This document shows positions 8,211 through 16,349 of a DNA stretch of 64,000 nucleotides, one piece after another. The translations under genes and the position numbers were made by a program. The notes under the pieces were generated by a model. It was not told the origin of the DNA. It was given only the letters and a program-made list of their open reading frames with translations, and made no database searches. Within the stretch, counting starts at the first letter, position 1. The number at the start of each line of letters is the position of its first letter. The DNA is from Paraburkholderia phytofirmans OLGA172 (GTDB lineage: Bacteria; Pseudomonadota; Gammaproteobacteria; Burkholderiales; Burkholderiaceae), in the NCBI RefSeq assembly GCF_001634365.1, contig NZ_CP014579.1, positions 1,302,001 through 1,366,000 of the forward strand, in the 5' to 3' direction.

Positions 8211-9359
8211 ATGAAGAAGAAAAATCCCGTTAGTCTTTCGGGACTCGTTCTCGTGGCAAGCGCTGTATGCGCACCGACGGTGGCCCATGCGCAAAGCAGC
8301 GTCACCCTGTACGGGATTCTGGATGCCGGCATCACCTACGTGAACAATGCCGGCGGCGCGAACCAGTTCAAATTCGACGACGGCATTTCGTACGGCAACC
8401 GGATCGGCTTCAAAGGCGTGGAAGATATCGGCGGCGGCTTGCAAGCGGTCTTCGTGCTGGAATCAGGTTTTCGCCTGGGCAATGGGCAACTGGGATTCGG
8501 CGGTGCTGAATTCGGACGCCAGGCTTATGTCGGCATCAAGAACGGGTGGGGGACTTTCTCGTTCGGCAATCAGCTCGACATGACCGAAGAGTTTGTGTTT
8601 CTGTACAACATCTCCGCATGGGCGAGCGGCTACGCGATTCACCAGGGCGACTTCGACCGGATGAACGGCGACCGTCTGCCGAACTCGGTGAAGTTCCTGT
8701 CGAATGATTTTGCCGGTTTCACCTTCGGCGGCATGTACTCGTTCGGCAACACCGCCGGCGACTTCCATCAGAAGAGCGCATGGAGCGTGGGTGCGCATTA
8801 TGACCACGGTCCGTTCAACATGGGCGTGGCGTATACGCAGTTGAACAATCCGTTCGGCATTTATGCCTTCGACCCGTACGCGATGATCGGCACGCGCACT
8901 TTCCTCGGCCAGCCGACCGTTTCCGTCGATCCGGCCACCGGTGCGGTGACCGATCTGTATAGCTCGTCGGCATTCCCGGTGGACAAGCAAGGCGCGTTTG
9001 CGGTCGGCGCGGCCTATACGATCGGCAACCTGATGCTCACCGGCGATTTCACCTATACGACGATCAAGGGCTTCGGGCAGAGTTCGCACATGCAGGTTTA
9101 TGAAGCGGGCGCGTCGTATAACTTCACGCCTGCGCTGTCGCTGTACGGCGGCTATCAGCACACGAGCTTCGAAGGCAATCACTGGAACCAGGGCTCGCTT
9201 GGACTGCACTACCTGTTGTCCAAACGTACCGATGTGTATATTTCCGGCGACTATCTGCGTGCGTCGGATGGCGTGAATGCGGTGATCGGCTACAGCTTCG
9301 CACCGTCCTCGTCGAATACGCAGTCCGATGTGCGGATCGGGATGCGGCATTCGTTCTAA
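8211..9359 (+). CDS. Gram-negative trimeric porin
   Basis: 382 residues with GGGGAG before ATG at 8211. A signal peptide ends at AHA, and the mature protein starts QSSVTLYGILDAGITY, the usual first strand of burkholderial 16-stranded porins. Repeated aromatic beta-strands follow, with the conserved GFKGVEDIGGGLQAVF and FGRQAYVG segments, and it ends on Phe (MRHSF), the outer-membrane sorting signal. It forms a general diffusion pore. A possible terminator follows at 9378-9415. Confidence 0.92.
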   Translation: MKKKNPVSLSGLVLVASAVCAPTVAHAQSSVTLYGILDAGITYVNNAGGANQFKFDDGISYGNRIGFKGVEDIGGGLQAVFVLESGFRLGNGQLGFGGAEFGRQAYVGIKNGWGTFSFGNQLDMTEEFVFLYNISAWASGYAIHQGDFDRMNGDRLPNSVKFLSNDFAGFTFGGMYSFGNTAGDFHQKSAWSVGAHYDHGPFNMGVAYTQLNNPFGIYAFDPYAMIGTRTFLGQPTVSVDPATGAVTDLYSSSAFPVDKQGAFAVGAAYTIGNLMLTGDFTYTTIKGFGQSSHMQVYEAGASYNFTPALSLYGGYQHTSFEGNHWNQGSLGLHYLLSKRTDVYISGDYLRASDGVNAVIGYSFAPSSSNTQSDVRIGMRHSF

Positions 9360-9377
9360 GGTTTTTTCAGCGCATTG

Positions 9378-9415
9378 ACGCGAGCGGTTTCGCAGGCTGC
9401 GGGAGCCGCTCGCGT
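9378..9415 (+). terminator. Possible terminator hairpin after the porin
   Basis: Inverted repeat ACGCGAGCGG (9378-9387) and CCGCTCGCGT (9406-9415) with an 18-base loop, 18 bases after the porin stop. It lacks a following T-run, so it may be a stabilising 3-prime hairpin rather than a classical intrinsic terminator. The rest of 9416-9767 shows no gene I can support. Confidence 0.4.
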
Positions 9416-9767
9416 TCATCACTTCGGGTTAGCCGCCACGCGGCCAGCGTGTCCACGCGATTCCCATCGTTTGCCCATCTTCAGTCCGACCATCGCAACA
9501 CCTGGCCGCAACGCGATTGCGGGAGCCAGTTCGACTCCACGGCACCGTGGCAAACGACCGCCTTCCCCTGTCGAACCTCGACGCGATAATGACCATCAAC
9601 GGTGCGTTGGCGTCCTTGAGATCCGTACAACTGGTAGCCGGCTATGCCGATCTTGCAGCGAATGCAGGCTTCGTGTTGCCGGCGGGGGCGGTTGCCTGTC
9701 TGCCTGCGATCGACACTGTCGAAAGCGCTGCGTCAGTTGCGCCGTTTGACCAATTGGAGTCACCGCC

Positions 9768-10103
9768 ATGGCCGAACCGCACACCACCACCGCCACAGCG
9801 CTATCGGCCGCTTTCGGCCTCGCGCCGGGTATAGATGCCATTGCGCTGATCGGCGCGTTTACCGGTGCGGCGCTCGTCGTCGTCACGACGAAGAATATCG
9901 GCGTGCTGAAGCGCATCGCTTACATGCTGATTTCCCTCGTGATGGGCTATCTCGCGGCAGCCGAGATCGTCAACGTGACGCCGATCCGCTCGACGGGCGT
10001 GGCTGCCTTCTTCGCGGCCGCGCTCGTGATTACCGTCACGCTGCAACTGATCAAGCGTGTCAAAGCGGTGGATGTATTCGCGTTTCTCAAGAGACGGAGG
10101 TGA
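9768..10103 (+). CDS. Putative phage holin
   Basis: 111 residues with three hydrophobic segments (about residues 22-45, 50-68 and 75-95) and a very basic tail ending LKRRR. This size and charge pattern is typical of holins. It starts a tight lysis cassette: a micro-ORF follows one base after its stop, then a muramidase. Assignment rests on context and topology, since holins share little sequence. No capsid, tail or replication genes are nearby. Confidence 0.65.
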   Translation: MAEPHTTTATALSAAFGLAPGIDAIALIGAFTGAALVVVTTKNIGVLKRIAYMLISLVMGYLAAAEIVNVTPIRSTGVAAFFAAALVITVTLQLIKRVKAVDVFAFLKRRR

Positions 10104-10104
10104 G

Positions 10105-10176
10105 ATGTCCATCTTTTTCGCACTGGCCGCGCACACCGCAGCGTTCGTGCGCCTTCTGTGGAGTGGCAATCAATGA
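10105..10176 (+). CDS. 23-residue micro-ORF in the lysis cassette
   Basis: ATG at 10105 follows the holin stop by one base, with GGAGG just upstream (ACGGAGGTGAG). The peptide starts MSIFFALAAHTAAFVRLLW, a single hydrophobic amphipathic helix. Its stop overlaps the endolysin start in an ATGA arrangement. The good ribosome site and tight coupling suggest it is translated, either as a pinholin/holin partner or only to couple translation to the muramidase. Confidence 0.5.
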   Translation: MSIFFALAAHTAAFVRLLWSGNQ

Positions 10177-10976
10177 GAACACTACGCTCTGGCGATCATG
10201 GCGCGGATGTCGGCTTGCTGCAAAGCCGCCTGATCCGCGCCGGCTACACACTCGACGCGACGCACCTTTACGACGACGCGACCGAAACCGCCGTTAAAGC
10301 GCTACAGGTTAAAACAGGACTCGTCGACGATGGCGTCGCCGGCCCAAAAACGCTCGCCGTGCTCGCCACCGGCAAGCGCGACCCAAAGCACCTCGCCGAT
10401 GCCGATATCGTCAAGGCGGCCGACACGCTCGGCGTTCCTGTCGTGCTCGTGCGTACCGTGAATGAGGTCGAATCGCTTGGATCGGGCTTTCTGCCGGACG
10501 GGCGGCCGAAAATCCTGTTCGAGCGCCATGTGTTCTGGAAGCGTCTGCATGCGCGCGGCATCGATCCGGCTCCGCTCGCCGTCAAGTATCCGAACATCGT
10601 TTCGCAGAAATATGGCGGCTATATGGGCAACGCGGCCGAATACACCCGGCTTGCGAGGGCCGAGCTGATCGACGCCGGCGCGGCCTATGAGTCGGCGAGC
10701 TGGGGCGCGTTTCAGGTGATGGGGAACAACTGGGGGCGCCTGAAATATTCGAGCATCGATGACTTTGTGAGCCGCATGGAAAACAGCGAAGGCGACCAGC
10801 TCGAAGCGTTCGTGCGCTATGTCGCGGCCGATAAGCGCCTGCTTGCCGCGCTCAAGGCCCGCGAGTGGGCAGTTTTCGCCGAACGCTACAACGGCACGAA
10901 CTACGCTCGCAATCTGTACGACGCGAAGCTCGCGCGGGCATATCTCAAGTACGCCGGCGCCGAGGCGGCCGCATGA
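10173..10976 (+). CDS. Phage endolysin: peptidoglycan-binding domain plus N-acetylmuramidase
   Basis: 267 residues. Start chosen at ATG 10173, overlapping the micro-ORF stop. An N-terminal PG_binding_1 repeat (about residues 4-60, LRSGDHGADVGLLQSRL) precedes an N-acetylmuramidase domain of the DUF3380 type (about 85-262) with LFERHVFWKRL, SWGAFQVMG and YNGTNY motifs. It would cleave glycan strands when released by the holin. There is no signal peptide, so export depends on the holin. The frame looks intact. Confidence 0.85.
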   Translation: MRTLRSGDHGADVGLLQSRLIRAGYTLDATHLYDDATETAVKALQVKTGLVDDGVAGPKTLAVLATGKRDPKHLADADIVKAADTLGVPVVLVRTVNEVESLGSGFLPDGRPKILFERHVFWKRLHARGIDPAPLAVKYPNIVSQKYGGYMGNAAEYTRLARAELIDAGAAYESASWGAFQVMGNNWGRLKYSSIDDFVSRMENSEGDQLEAFVRYVAADKRLLAALKAREWAVFAERYNGTNYARNLYDAKLARAYLKYAGAEAAA

Positions 10977-11113
10977 AAGCGCTCGCCGTGGACAAGGCAA
11001 AACAACAGGCGCAGCGGGTATGTCTCAGAGCTGCCGAAGGCTGGAATGTTTCGATTGCCGCACAGCGGCTTGTTAGTTCGACGGTGCACAAATCGTTACC
11101 CAGCGGTACATGA
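10973..11113 (+). pseudogene. Truncated lysis-cassette gene (possible Rz/spanin remnant)
   Basis: ATG at 10973 overlaps the endolysin stop (ATGA), the normal position for a spanin gene. The peptide begins MKALAVDKAKQQAQRVCLRA and runs 46 residues before stopping. It lacks the transmembrane segment plus long coiled coil of an intact Rz, so the gene was probably cut short by the event that removed the rest of the prophage. Identity as Rz is inferred from position. Confidence 0.35.
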
Positions 11114-11169
11114 TGCAACCAGGAACTGAGGGATTCGGATTGCTCCTTGCTGCAGCAGACAGCGATATG

Positions 11170-11421
11170 TCAACCGCTTACCGAATCGTCAACAGAGGGA
11201 GGCTGCTGGCGATACCCGACCATGTTTATGCCCAGCGTGGCGATTTTCGCCGCAATTTCCTGAGAGTTCAGGCGGCCGTTTGGATGGTACCAACGGTGCA
11301 CCCAGCGGACCATCCCGCTGATACACAAAGATGCCAGTTTGGCATCTGGAACATGAAAGACGTTGGCGTCCACACCCTGGGGCGAACCGAAGTCCTGCAC
11401 GCGCTTCTGTCCTGGTCGCAT
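11170..11421 (-). pseudogene. C-terminal remnant of a TetR-family regulator
   Basis: The leftward frame contains DAKLASLCISGMVRWVHRWY followed by HPNGRLNSQEIAAKIATLGI, a pattern typical of the ligand-domain end of TetR regulators of acyl-CoA or aromatic catabolism. No helix-turn-helix region precedes it on this strand in any frame, so the N-terminal half is missing. It may once have controlled the adjacent thioesterase. Confidence 0.55.
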
Positions 11422-11897
11422 CGAACGAAGCCACCTTGTGACATTCCCGAATTCTCAGCTCGACTCCATACAGCTACCCGAAATTTCGTGCAAAATTGCA
11501 CAATGGATGTGCGCGGTTGTTATTTTCGGCTGACCAGGAAAATGAACAATCAGACTCCAGAACTGAAAATAGCATGTCGCCCTGCATGATCTCGCGGAAT
11601 CATGGCGAAACATCCATTAACTAAAATTCGTCGGGTTCTGATTGCCATTCTTAAAGGCGGCACGAGAAAATTGATCTTCTGTGTTTTTAAATATGATTGA
11701 AGATTTTACTGGCGAGTATTGGCAGCCAGCCTTCTCGTAATGGCTGCTTCGATACGTCGCTCGTGAATGGCACTGAGAAGGCCGTCACGTCGCCAGGATC
11801 ATGAAACTCATCACCCAGGCTTCTTACCGGGCGAACTCGGTCATCGTCCTGCAGGAGACGAATTGCACGTCGTGCTGGCGAGGACACAGGTATCGGC
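11422..11897. other. Gap between TetR remnant and thioesterase
   Basis: About 475 bases with no supportable gene. It is locally AT-rich (11560-11700) compared with its surroundings, which suggests transferred or decayed DNA. No repeat, hairpin or tRNA end was found. Confidence 0.4.
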
Positions 11898-12347
11898 TCA
11901 TTTGGCGATGACAAGGAGAGTCGAGGTCGCGGAGGCGTAAAGTTTCCCGTCGTCATCCTTCAATGTCGCCTCGACGAACGCTGCGCGACGGCCAATGCTC
12001 AAAACGCGGCCTTCCGCGCGAAGCTTACCGGTTTCGTGTGTAATGGCTTTGTGGTATGCCACTTTAAGTTCCAAAGTCGTATAGCCCTGCTTTGCCGAAA
12101 GTCGGGAGTGCGCTGCGCAGCCACATGCGGAATCGAGAAGGGTAGCTGCGTATCCTCCGTGTACGGTGCCGATGGGGTTGTAGACGCGCAATGACGGCAC
12201 GCCCTCGAAAGCGGCGAAGCCTTCCCCAACCTCGACAAGACTGAACTCGAGGGTTTCGCCAATGGGCGGGCGACCTCCCATTTCTATAAGCTTGCGAAGC
12301 TGTTCAAGCCCAGTCAGGCCGGACGGTAGTTGCTCTACGAGGTTCAT
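11898..12347 (-). CDS. PaaI-family hotdog thioesterase
   Basis: 149 residues with a single hotdog domain. The HGG signature is in GTVHGGYAATLLD, with the catalytic acidic residue in the following helix, and the strand ELKVAYHKAIT is typical of PaaI/YbgC-like acyl-CoA thioesterases. It would release CoA from aryl- or acyl-CoA intermediates in the cytoplasm. It lies near the catechol cluster but is separate from catC, with a TetR remnant downstream. Substrate cannot be read from sequence. Confidence 0.82.
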   Translation of the reverse strand: MNLVEQLPSGLTGLEQLRKLIEMGGRPPIGETLEFSLVEVGEGFAAFEGVPSLRVYNPIGTVHGGYAATLLDSACGCAAHSRLSAKQGYTTLELKVAYHKAITHETGKLRAEGRVLSIGRRAAFVEATLKDDDGKLYASATSTLLVIAK

Positions 12348-12605
12348 CGACAGACTCCAGACAAAAGCGCTATTTTAGTGCCCCTCGCGAGCGCAACAGG
12401 ATCTCGTCCGACTGTTTTGGGCCGGGCTCGGCCCGAGCGAGCATTTGTCCGGAGAGTCCGTTTGCGATTCCAGCGATGCAGTGACGCTCCGGGTCACGGT
12501 GGGTGTCGGGCCCCAGCGGTAACTGCCGACACGGACCAGTTCCCTTTCGGAGCGGCAGACGCTAACGTACCGCCGGTGTCGGGATTCAAGGCATTCGTTG
12601 CAGCG
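12348..12605. other. Intergenic between thioesterase and catC
   Basis: 258 bases without a gene. It holds the thioesterase promoter and the end of the leftward cat transcript. An imperfect stem (GTGTCGG and CCGACAC, about 12506-12535) could form a transcript-end hairpin. Nothing else stands out. Confidence 0.35.
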
Positions 12606-12884
12606 TCAGCGGATGGACGACGGATGACGTGCAAGCGCGGTCACCTTCATCGTCATATACGGAAACAACGGCAGACCCGAGAGAATGGTGTGCAGTTCGT
12701 CGTGCGAGTCGACGTCGAAGATGCTGTAGTTCGCGTACTCACCGACCACCCGATGCAGTTGCTGCCACTTACCTTGCCGTTGAAGCTCCTGAGCGTATTC
12801 CTTCTCGCGAGCCTTGATTTCATCGGCTTGAACAGCCGGCATGTCGTGTGGCAGGTGTACGTCCATTCTTACGAGATAAAGCAT
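12606..12884 (-). CDS. catC: Muconolactone delta-isomerase
   Basis: 92 residues, MLYLVRMDVHLPHDMP at the start, matching the compact CatC fold that assembles into a decamer. It moves the double bond of muconolactone to give 3-oxoadipate enol-lactone, the third step of catechol ortho-cleavage. It is last in the leftward catR-catB-catC group. The conserved YANYSIFDVDSHDELH segment and short length (family about 92-96) make this secure. No enol-lactone hydrolase gene follows. Confidence 0.95.
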   Translation of the reverse strand: MLYLVRMDVHLPHDMPAVQADEIKAREKEYAQELQRQGKWQQLHRVVGEYANYSIFDVDSHDELHTILSGLPLFPYMTMKVTALARHPSSIR

Positions 12885-12970
12885 GGTTCTCTTCCAGAAA
12901 ATGTGATGCTCCTGCCGGTTCCTTGGCAGGAGAGAGTCGAAGTGACTGGTTCTGCGTTGAACGTGTGTGC

Positions 12971-14098
12971 TCAGATGTTTTTGTCGCGACGGTAGAAGGC
13001 GAGCTTTTCCTCATCGATATGGAGGCCCAGGCCCGGTCCTTCTGGCATATGAAGGTCGAAGTCCCGATATTGGGGGCGCGCAGTGACGATGTCGTCTTTC
13101 AACAGGAGAGGTCCGAACAACTCCGTACCCCAGGCAAGTTGCGGAAGGGCACTAAATCCGTGCGCCGATGCAATCGACCCAATACTACCCTCAAGCATCG
13201 TGCCGCCATAGAGGGAGACACCGGCTGCATCCGCGATGGCGGCTGTACGCATCATTCCGTAGATTCCACCGGACTTCGCAATCTTCAATGCAAACACGTC
13301 CGCACAGGCGCCGCGCACAAGTTCAAGCGCATCCTCCGGGCCAGTCACCGCTTCGTCGGCCATGATGGGTACGATGAAACGCGATGCAAGTCTGGCGAGT
13401 GCTCCGCGCTGCTCTCGCGGAGTGGGTTGCTCGATGAGGTCGATGCCAGCAGCTTCGAGCGCCTCGATTCCGAGCGCTGCGTCAACTTCGTTCCAGGCCT
13501 GATTCACGTCGACCGTGACTTTGGCGCGGTCGCCGAGCGCGGCTTTGATCTTCGATACGTGCGCTACGTCATCACGAACGCTACGGCGGCCAATCTTCAG
13601 CTTGAATGTATTGTGACGACGTTCGGCCAGCAGCGTTTCTGCCTCATCGATGTCTCGTTGTGTATCACCGCTCGCGAGTGTCCAAAGGACCGGAAGCGTC
13701 TTGCGGACAGCGCCGCCAAGAAGGGTCGAGACCGGGACGCCCAGGCGCTTGCCTTGCGCGTCCAGCAACGCTGTCTCGATTGCGCATTTTGCAAACCGGT
13801 TTCCACGCGCGACCTTGTTCAGCTTGAGCATTGCGTCGTTGATGTTGGTCGCGTCTTGCCCGGCAAGTGCAGGTGCAAGGTAAGTGTCGATGGTCAGCTT
13901 GATGCCTTCGGGACTCTCGTCGCCGTACGACAGACCGCCAATCGTAGTGGCTTCGCCAATACCCTCGATGCCATCGCTTGAGCGCAGACGGACGATGACC
14001 AGGGTTTGCTGCTGCATCGTCGCCATCGCTAGCTGATGCGCGCGAATAGTTGGGAGGTCAACCAGAATCGCTTCGACGGAGGTGATTTGGGCGTTCAT
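12971..14098 (-). CDS. catB: Muconate cycloisomerase
   Basis: 375 residues from ATG at 14098 (MNAQITSVEAILVD); an upstream extension to 14182 has no family match. It is an enolase-superfamily enzyme converting cis,cis-muconate to muconolactone. The catalytic lysine pair is in TFKLKIG, metal ligands are in VDVNQAW, IEQPTP and MADEAVTG, and the second Lys is in FALKIAKSG. It sits between catR and catC on the same strand and is probably co-transcribed with them. Length is normal. Confidence 0.95.
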   Translation of the reverse strand: MNAQITSVEAILVDLPTIRAHQLAMATMQQQTLVIVRLRSSDGIEGIGEATTIGGLSYGDESPEGIKLTIDTYLAPALAGQDATNINDAMLKLNKVARGNRFAKCAIETALLDAQGKRLGVPVSTLLGGAVRKTLPVLWTLASGDTQRDIDEAETLLAERRHNTFKLKIGRRSVRDDVAHVSKIKAALGDRAKVTVDVNQAWNEVDAALGIEALEAAGIDLIEQPTPREQRGALARLASRFIVPIMADEAVTGPEDALELVRGACADVFALKIAKSGGIYGMMRTAAIADAAGVSLYGGTMLEGSIGSIASAHGFSALPQLAWGTELFGPLLLKDDIVTARPQYRDFDLHMPEGPGLGLHIDEEKLAFYRRDKNI

Positions 14099-14203
14099 AC
14101 CTGGAATGTTGGAGTTGAGGGGTTGCTGAAGTATTGCGCGCCCAACAATCGCCTGTCCAACACCATTGACGTCTAGTGTCATACCCGCGAGGTATGCCGG
14201 AAA

Positions 14204-15127
14204 TTACCGCCCCCGGTCGGCAGCGGGCGTATGGGGTATCCGTTCCTCCTCGTACAGCCGATAGATGAGTTCAAGCATTTCCCGAATGTCCCGCGACTCG
14301 TCGAGCATGCGCGTGCTCATGATGATTGGGGAAACCAGCGTGGGGTCGTCCAGCTCTTTGTAGCTCACATTATCTCGCTTCAGGCCGTACACGCTGCTCG
14401 GTACGACAGAAATTCCTTCCCCCGCTGCTACGAGACCTAGCGCAATCTGCAACTCTCGAACTTCGTATATCCGGCGCGGCTTGAGACCACGGTCTTCGAA
14501 TGCCGACAGCACCTGGTCTGCATAACTGGGCCGCGGCGCCTTAGGGAAAATAATCAGGGTCTCGTTGACCAGGTCGCCAAGAGCGAGCACAGGCTTGGCG
14601 AGTGCGAGGGGATGGCCCTCCGGGTAGGCGACAATCATCTTCTCTTCGCGAAGGATCACCCGGCGGATGTTCGCATCCTCATGACGAATACGGCCGAACC
14701 CGACATCAATCACACCGTCCTTCAGCGCTCTAATCTGGTCCATCGTCGACATCTCGTGGAGGCTGAGTTCGACCGTGGTGTTCTCATCGCGGAAGCGACG
14801 GATGATTTTTGGCAGCATTCCGTACAACGTCGAACCCACGAAACCGACAGAGAGGCTGCGCTCGATGTTGCCCACGCGCCGCGTCATTGATTCGAGTTCG
14901 GACGTCTGAGCCAGCAATTGGACGGCATGAGCATAGAAAAACTTACCCGTCTCTGTCAGCTTCAACGGGCGCGAGTCGCGCTGGAATAGCTGCACCTCAA
15001 GAATCTCTTCAAGTTGCTGTATCTGACGGCTCAAAGGCGGTTGGGCCATGTTCAGCCGCTGTGCCGCGCGCGTGAAATTGCGTTCCTCGGCTACGGCGAC
15101 GAAATAGCGAAGATGCCGCAGTTCCAT
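14204..15127 (-). CDS. catR: LysR-type regulator of catechol/benzoate genes
   Basis: 307 residues. The N-terminal winged helix-turn-helix reads MELRHLRYFVAVAEERNFTR with LNMAQPPLSRQIQQLE. A periplasmic-binding-like effector domain follows (about residues 90-290) with VGFVGSTLYGMLP and GEGISVVP. It belongs to the CatR/BenM/CatM group, which binds cis,cis-muconate (and benzoate in BenM) and activates divergent promoters. It is divergent from catA-benABCD across a 174-base gap and co-directional with catB, so it can control both arms. Confidence 0.9.
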   Translation of the reverse strand: MELRHLRYFVAVAEERNFTRAAQRLNMAQPPLSRQIQQLEEILEVQLFQRDSRPLKLTETGKFFYAHAVQLLAQTSELESMTRRVGNIERSLSVGFVGSTLYGMLPKIIRRFRDENTTVELSLHEMSTMDQIRALKDGVIDVGFGRIRHEDANIRRVILREEKMIVAYPEGHPLALAKPVLALGDLVNETLIIFPKAPRPSYADQVLSAFEDRGLKPRRIYEVRELQIALGLVAAGEGISVVPSSVYGLKRDNVSYKELDDPTLVSPIIMSTRMLDESRDIREMLELIYRLYEEERIPHTPAADRGR

Positions 15128-15301
15128 TTCAATACCCCATGGATATAGATCGATACTAAATCAGTGTTGGACGAGGCCTTCCGGTGTCCATTATTCTGCA
15201 TTCACACTCTGTTTTAGCACCCATTATACCTCTCAGGCATATTCAATCGGGGGCAAAACCAAGGGTTTACCCGATCAGAAAGTAGAGATTCAGGAGCAGA
15301 C
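15128..15301. promoter_or_regulatory. Divergent catR / catA-ben control region
   Basis: A 174-base gap between the divergent regulator and catA. On the minus strand a TATAAT hexamer (complement of ATTATA near 15224) is a candidate -10 for catR, leaving about 95 bases of leader. I could not find a clean ATAC-N7-GTAT CatR/BenM site, so the operator is not defined. An AT-rich central block (about 15190-15240) fits regulator-induced bending. Confidence 0.55.
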
Positions 15302-16237
15302 ATGAACGTCAAAGTGTTCGATACGATGGAAGTGCAGGACCTGCTGAAGGCCGCTGCTAACGTTGGTGGCCAGGACGGCAGTGCTCGCGCCAAACAGATT
15401 GTCCATCGCCTGCTGAGCGATTTGTTCAAGGCCATCGACGACCTTGACATGACGCCTGACGAAATCTGGGCGGGCGTTCACTTTTTCAACAAGCTTGGCC
15501 TGGACGGTGAAGCGGCGTTGCTTGCCGCTGGTCTGGGCCTGGAGAAGTATCTCGACATTCGCATGGATGCCGAGGACAAGGCGGCTGAAATCACCGGCGG
15601 CACGCCGCGTACCATCGAAGGTCCGCTGTATGTTGCCGGTGCGCCCGTGCGCGATGGCATGTCGAAGATTGATCTCAATCCGGACGAGGATGCCGGCCCG
15701 CTGGTCATCCGCGGCACGGTAACCGGTCCAGATGGCAAGCCCGTCGCAGGGGCGGTGGTCGAATGCTGGCATGCCAACTCGAAAGGCTTCTATTCGCACT
15801 TCGACCCGACCGGCGCGCAGAGCGAGTTCAACCTGCGCGGCGCGGTCAGCACCGGTCCCGACGGCAAATACGAGTTCCGCACGCTCATGCCGGTCGGTTA
15901 TGGCTGCCCGCCGCATGGCGCGACCCAACAACTGTTGGACATGCTCGCCCGCCATGGCAACCGCCCCGCGCATGTGCACTTCTTCGTCACCACCGACAAG
16001 TACCGCAAGCTGACGACGCAAATCAACATCGAGGGCGACCCGTTGATTTGGGACGACTTTGCCTACGCCACCCGCGAGGATTTGATTCCCCATGTGGTCG
16101 AAAAGACGGGCGGCGCCGCGCTGGGCATGAAAGCCGATACGTATAAGGAAATCGAGTTCAACATCGAGTTGACTCCGCTGGTTCAGGGCAAGGATAACCA
16201 GGTCGTCCACCGTCTGCGTGCGTCTGTTACCGCCTAA
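15302..16237 (+). CDS. catA: Catechol 1,2-dioxygenase (intradiol)
   Basis: 311 residues with CAGGAG upstream of ATG at 15302. It opens catechol between the hydroxyls to cis,cis-muconate. An N-terminal helical linker/dimerisation domain (about 1-100) precedes the beta-sandwich catalytic domain. Non-haem Fe(III) ligands are visible as Tyr in EGPLYVAGAP, Tyr in VGYGCPPHG and two His in RPAHVHFF. It heads the rightward operon, 112 bases before benA. Length is typical. Confidence 0.96.
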   Translation: MNVKVFDTMEVQDLLKAAANVGGQDGSARAKQIVHRLLSDLFKAIDDLDMTPDEIWAGVHFFNKLGLDGEAALLAAGLGLEKYLDIRMDAEDKAAEITGGTPRTIEGPLYVAGAPVRDGMSKIDLNPDEDAGPLVIRGTVTGPDGKPVAGAVVECWHANSKGFYSHFDPTGAQSEFNLRGAVSTGPDGKYEFRTLMPVGYGCPPHGATQQLLDMLARHGNRPAHVHFFVTTDKYRKLTTQINIEGDPLIWDDFAYATREDLIPHVVEKTGGAALGMKADTYKEIEFNIELTPLVQGKDNQVVHRLRASVTA

Positions 16238-16349
16238 CCGCTGAACGCGGCTGCTAGTCGTACTACTGCTGCCGCTCAATTCTTCGCAAGAATCTTTCGA
16301 CACCGATGCGTGTGCTCCATCACCTGAAGCACGCGTAAGGAGAGCACAC

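Noticed and set aside
9517..9834. Plus-strand frame before the holin as a possible phage tail gene
   Set aside because: Some stretches look protein-like but no family fits, it runs over the holin start and it has no good ribosome site.
11110..11589. Plus-strand 159-codon frame after the lysis cassette
   Set aside because: It overlaps the TetR remnant on the other strand, whose protein pattern is much more convincing.
12848..13981. 377-codon plus-strand frame over catB
   Set aside because: Shadow of catB; contains no recognisable domain and lacks a ribosome-binding site.
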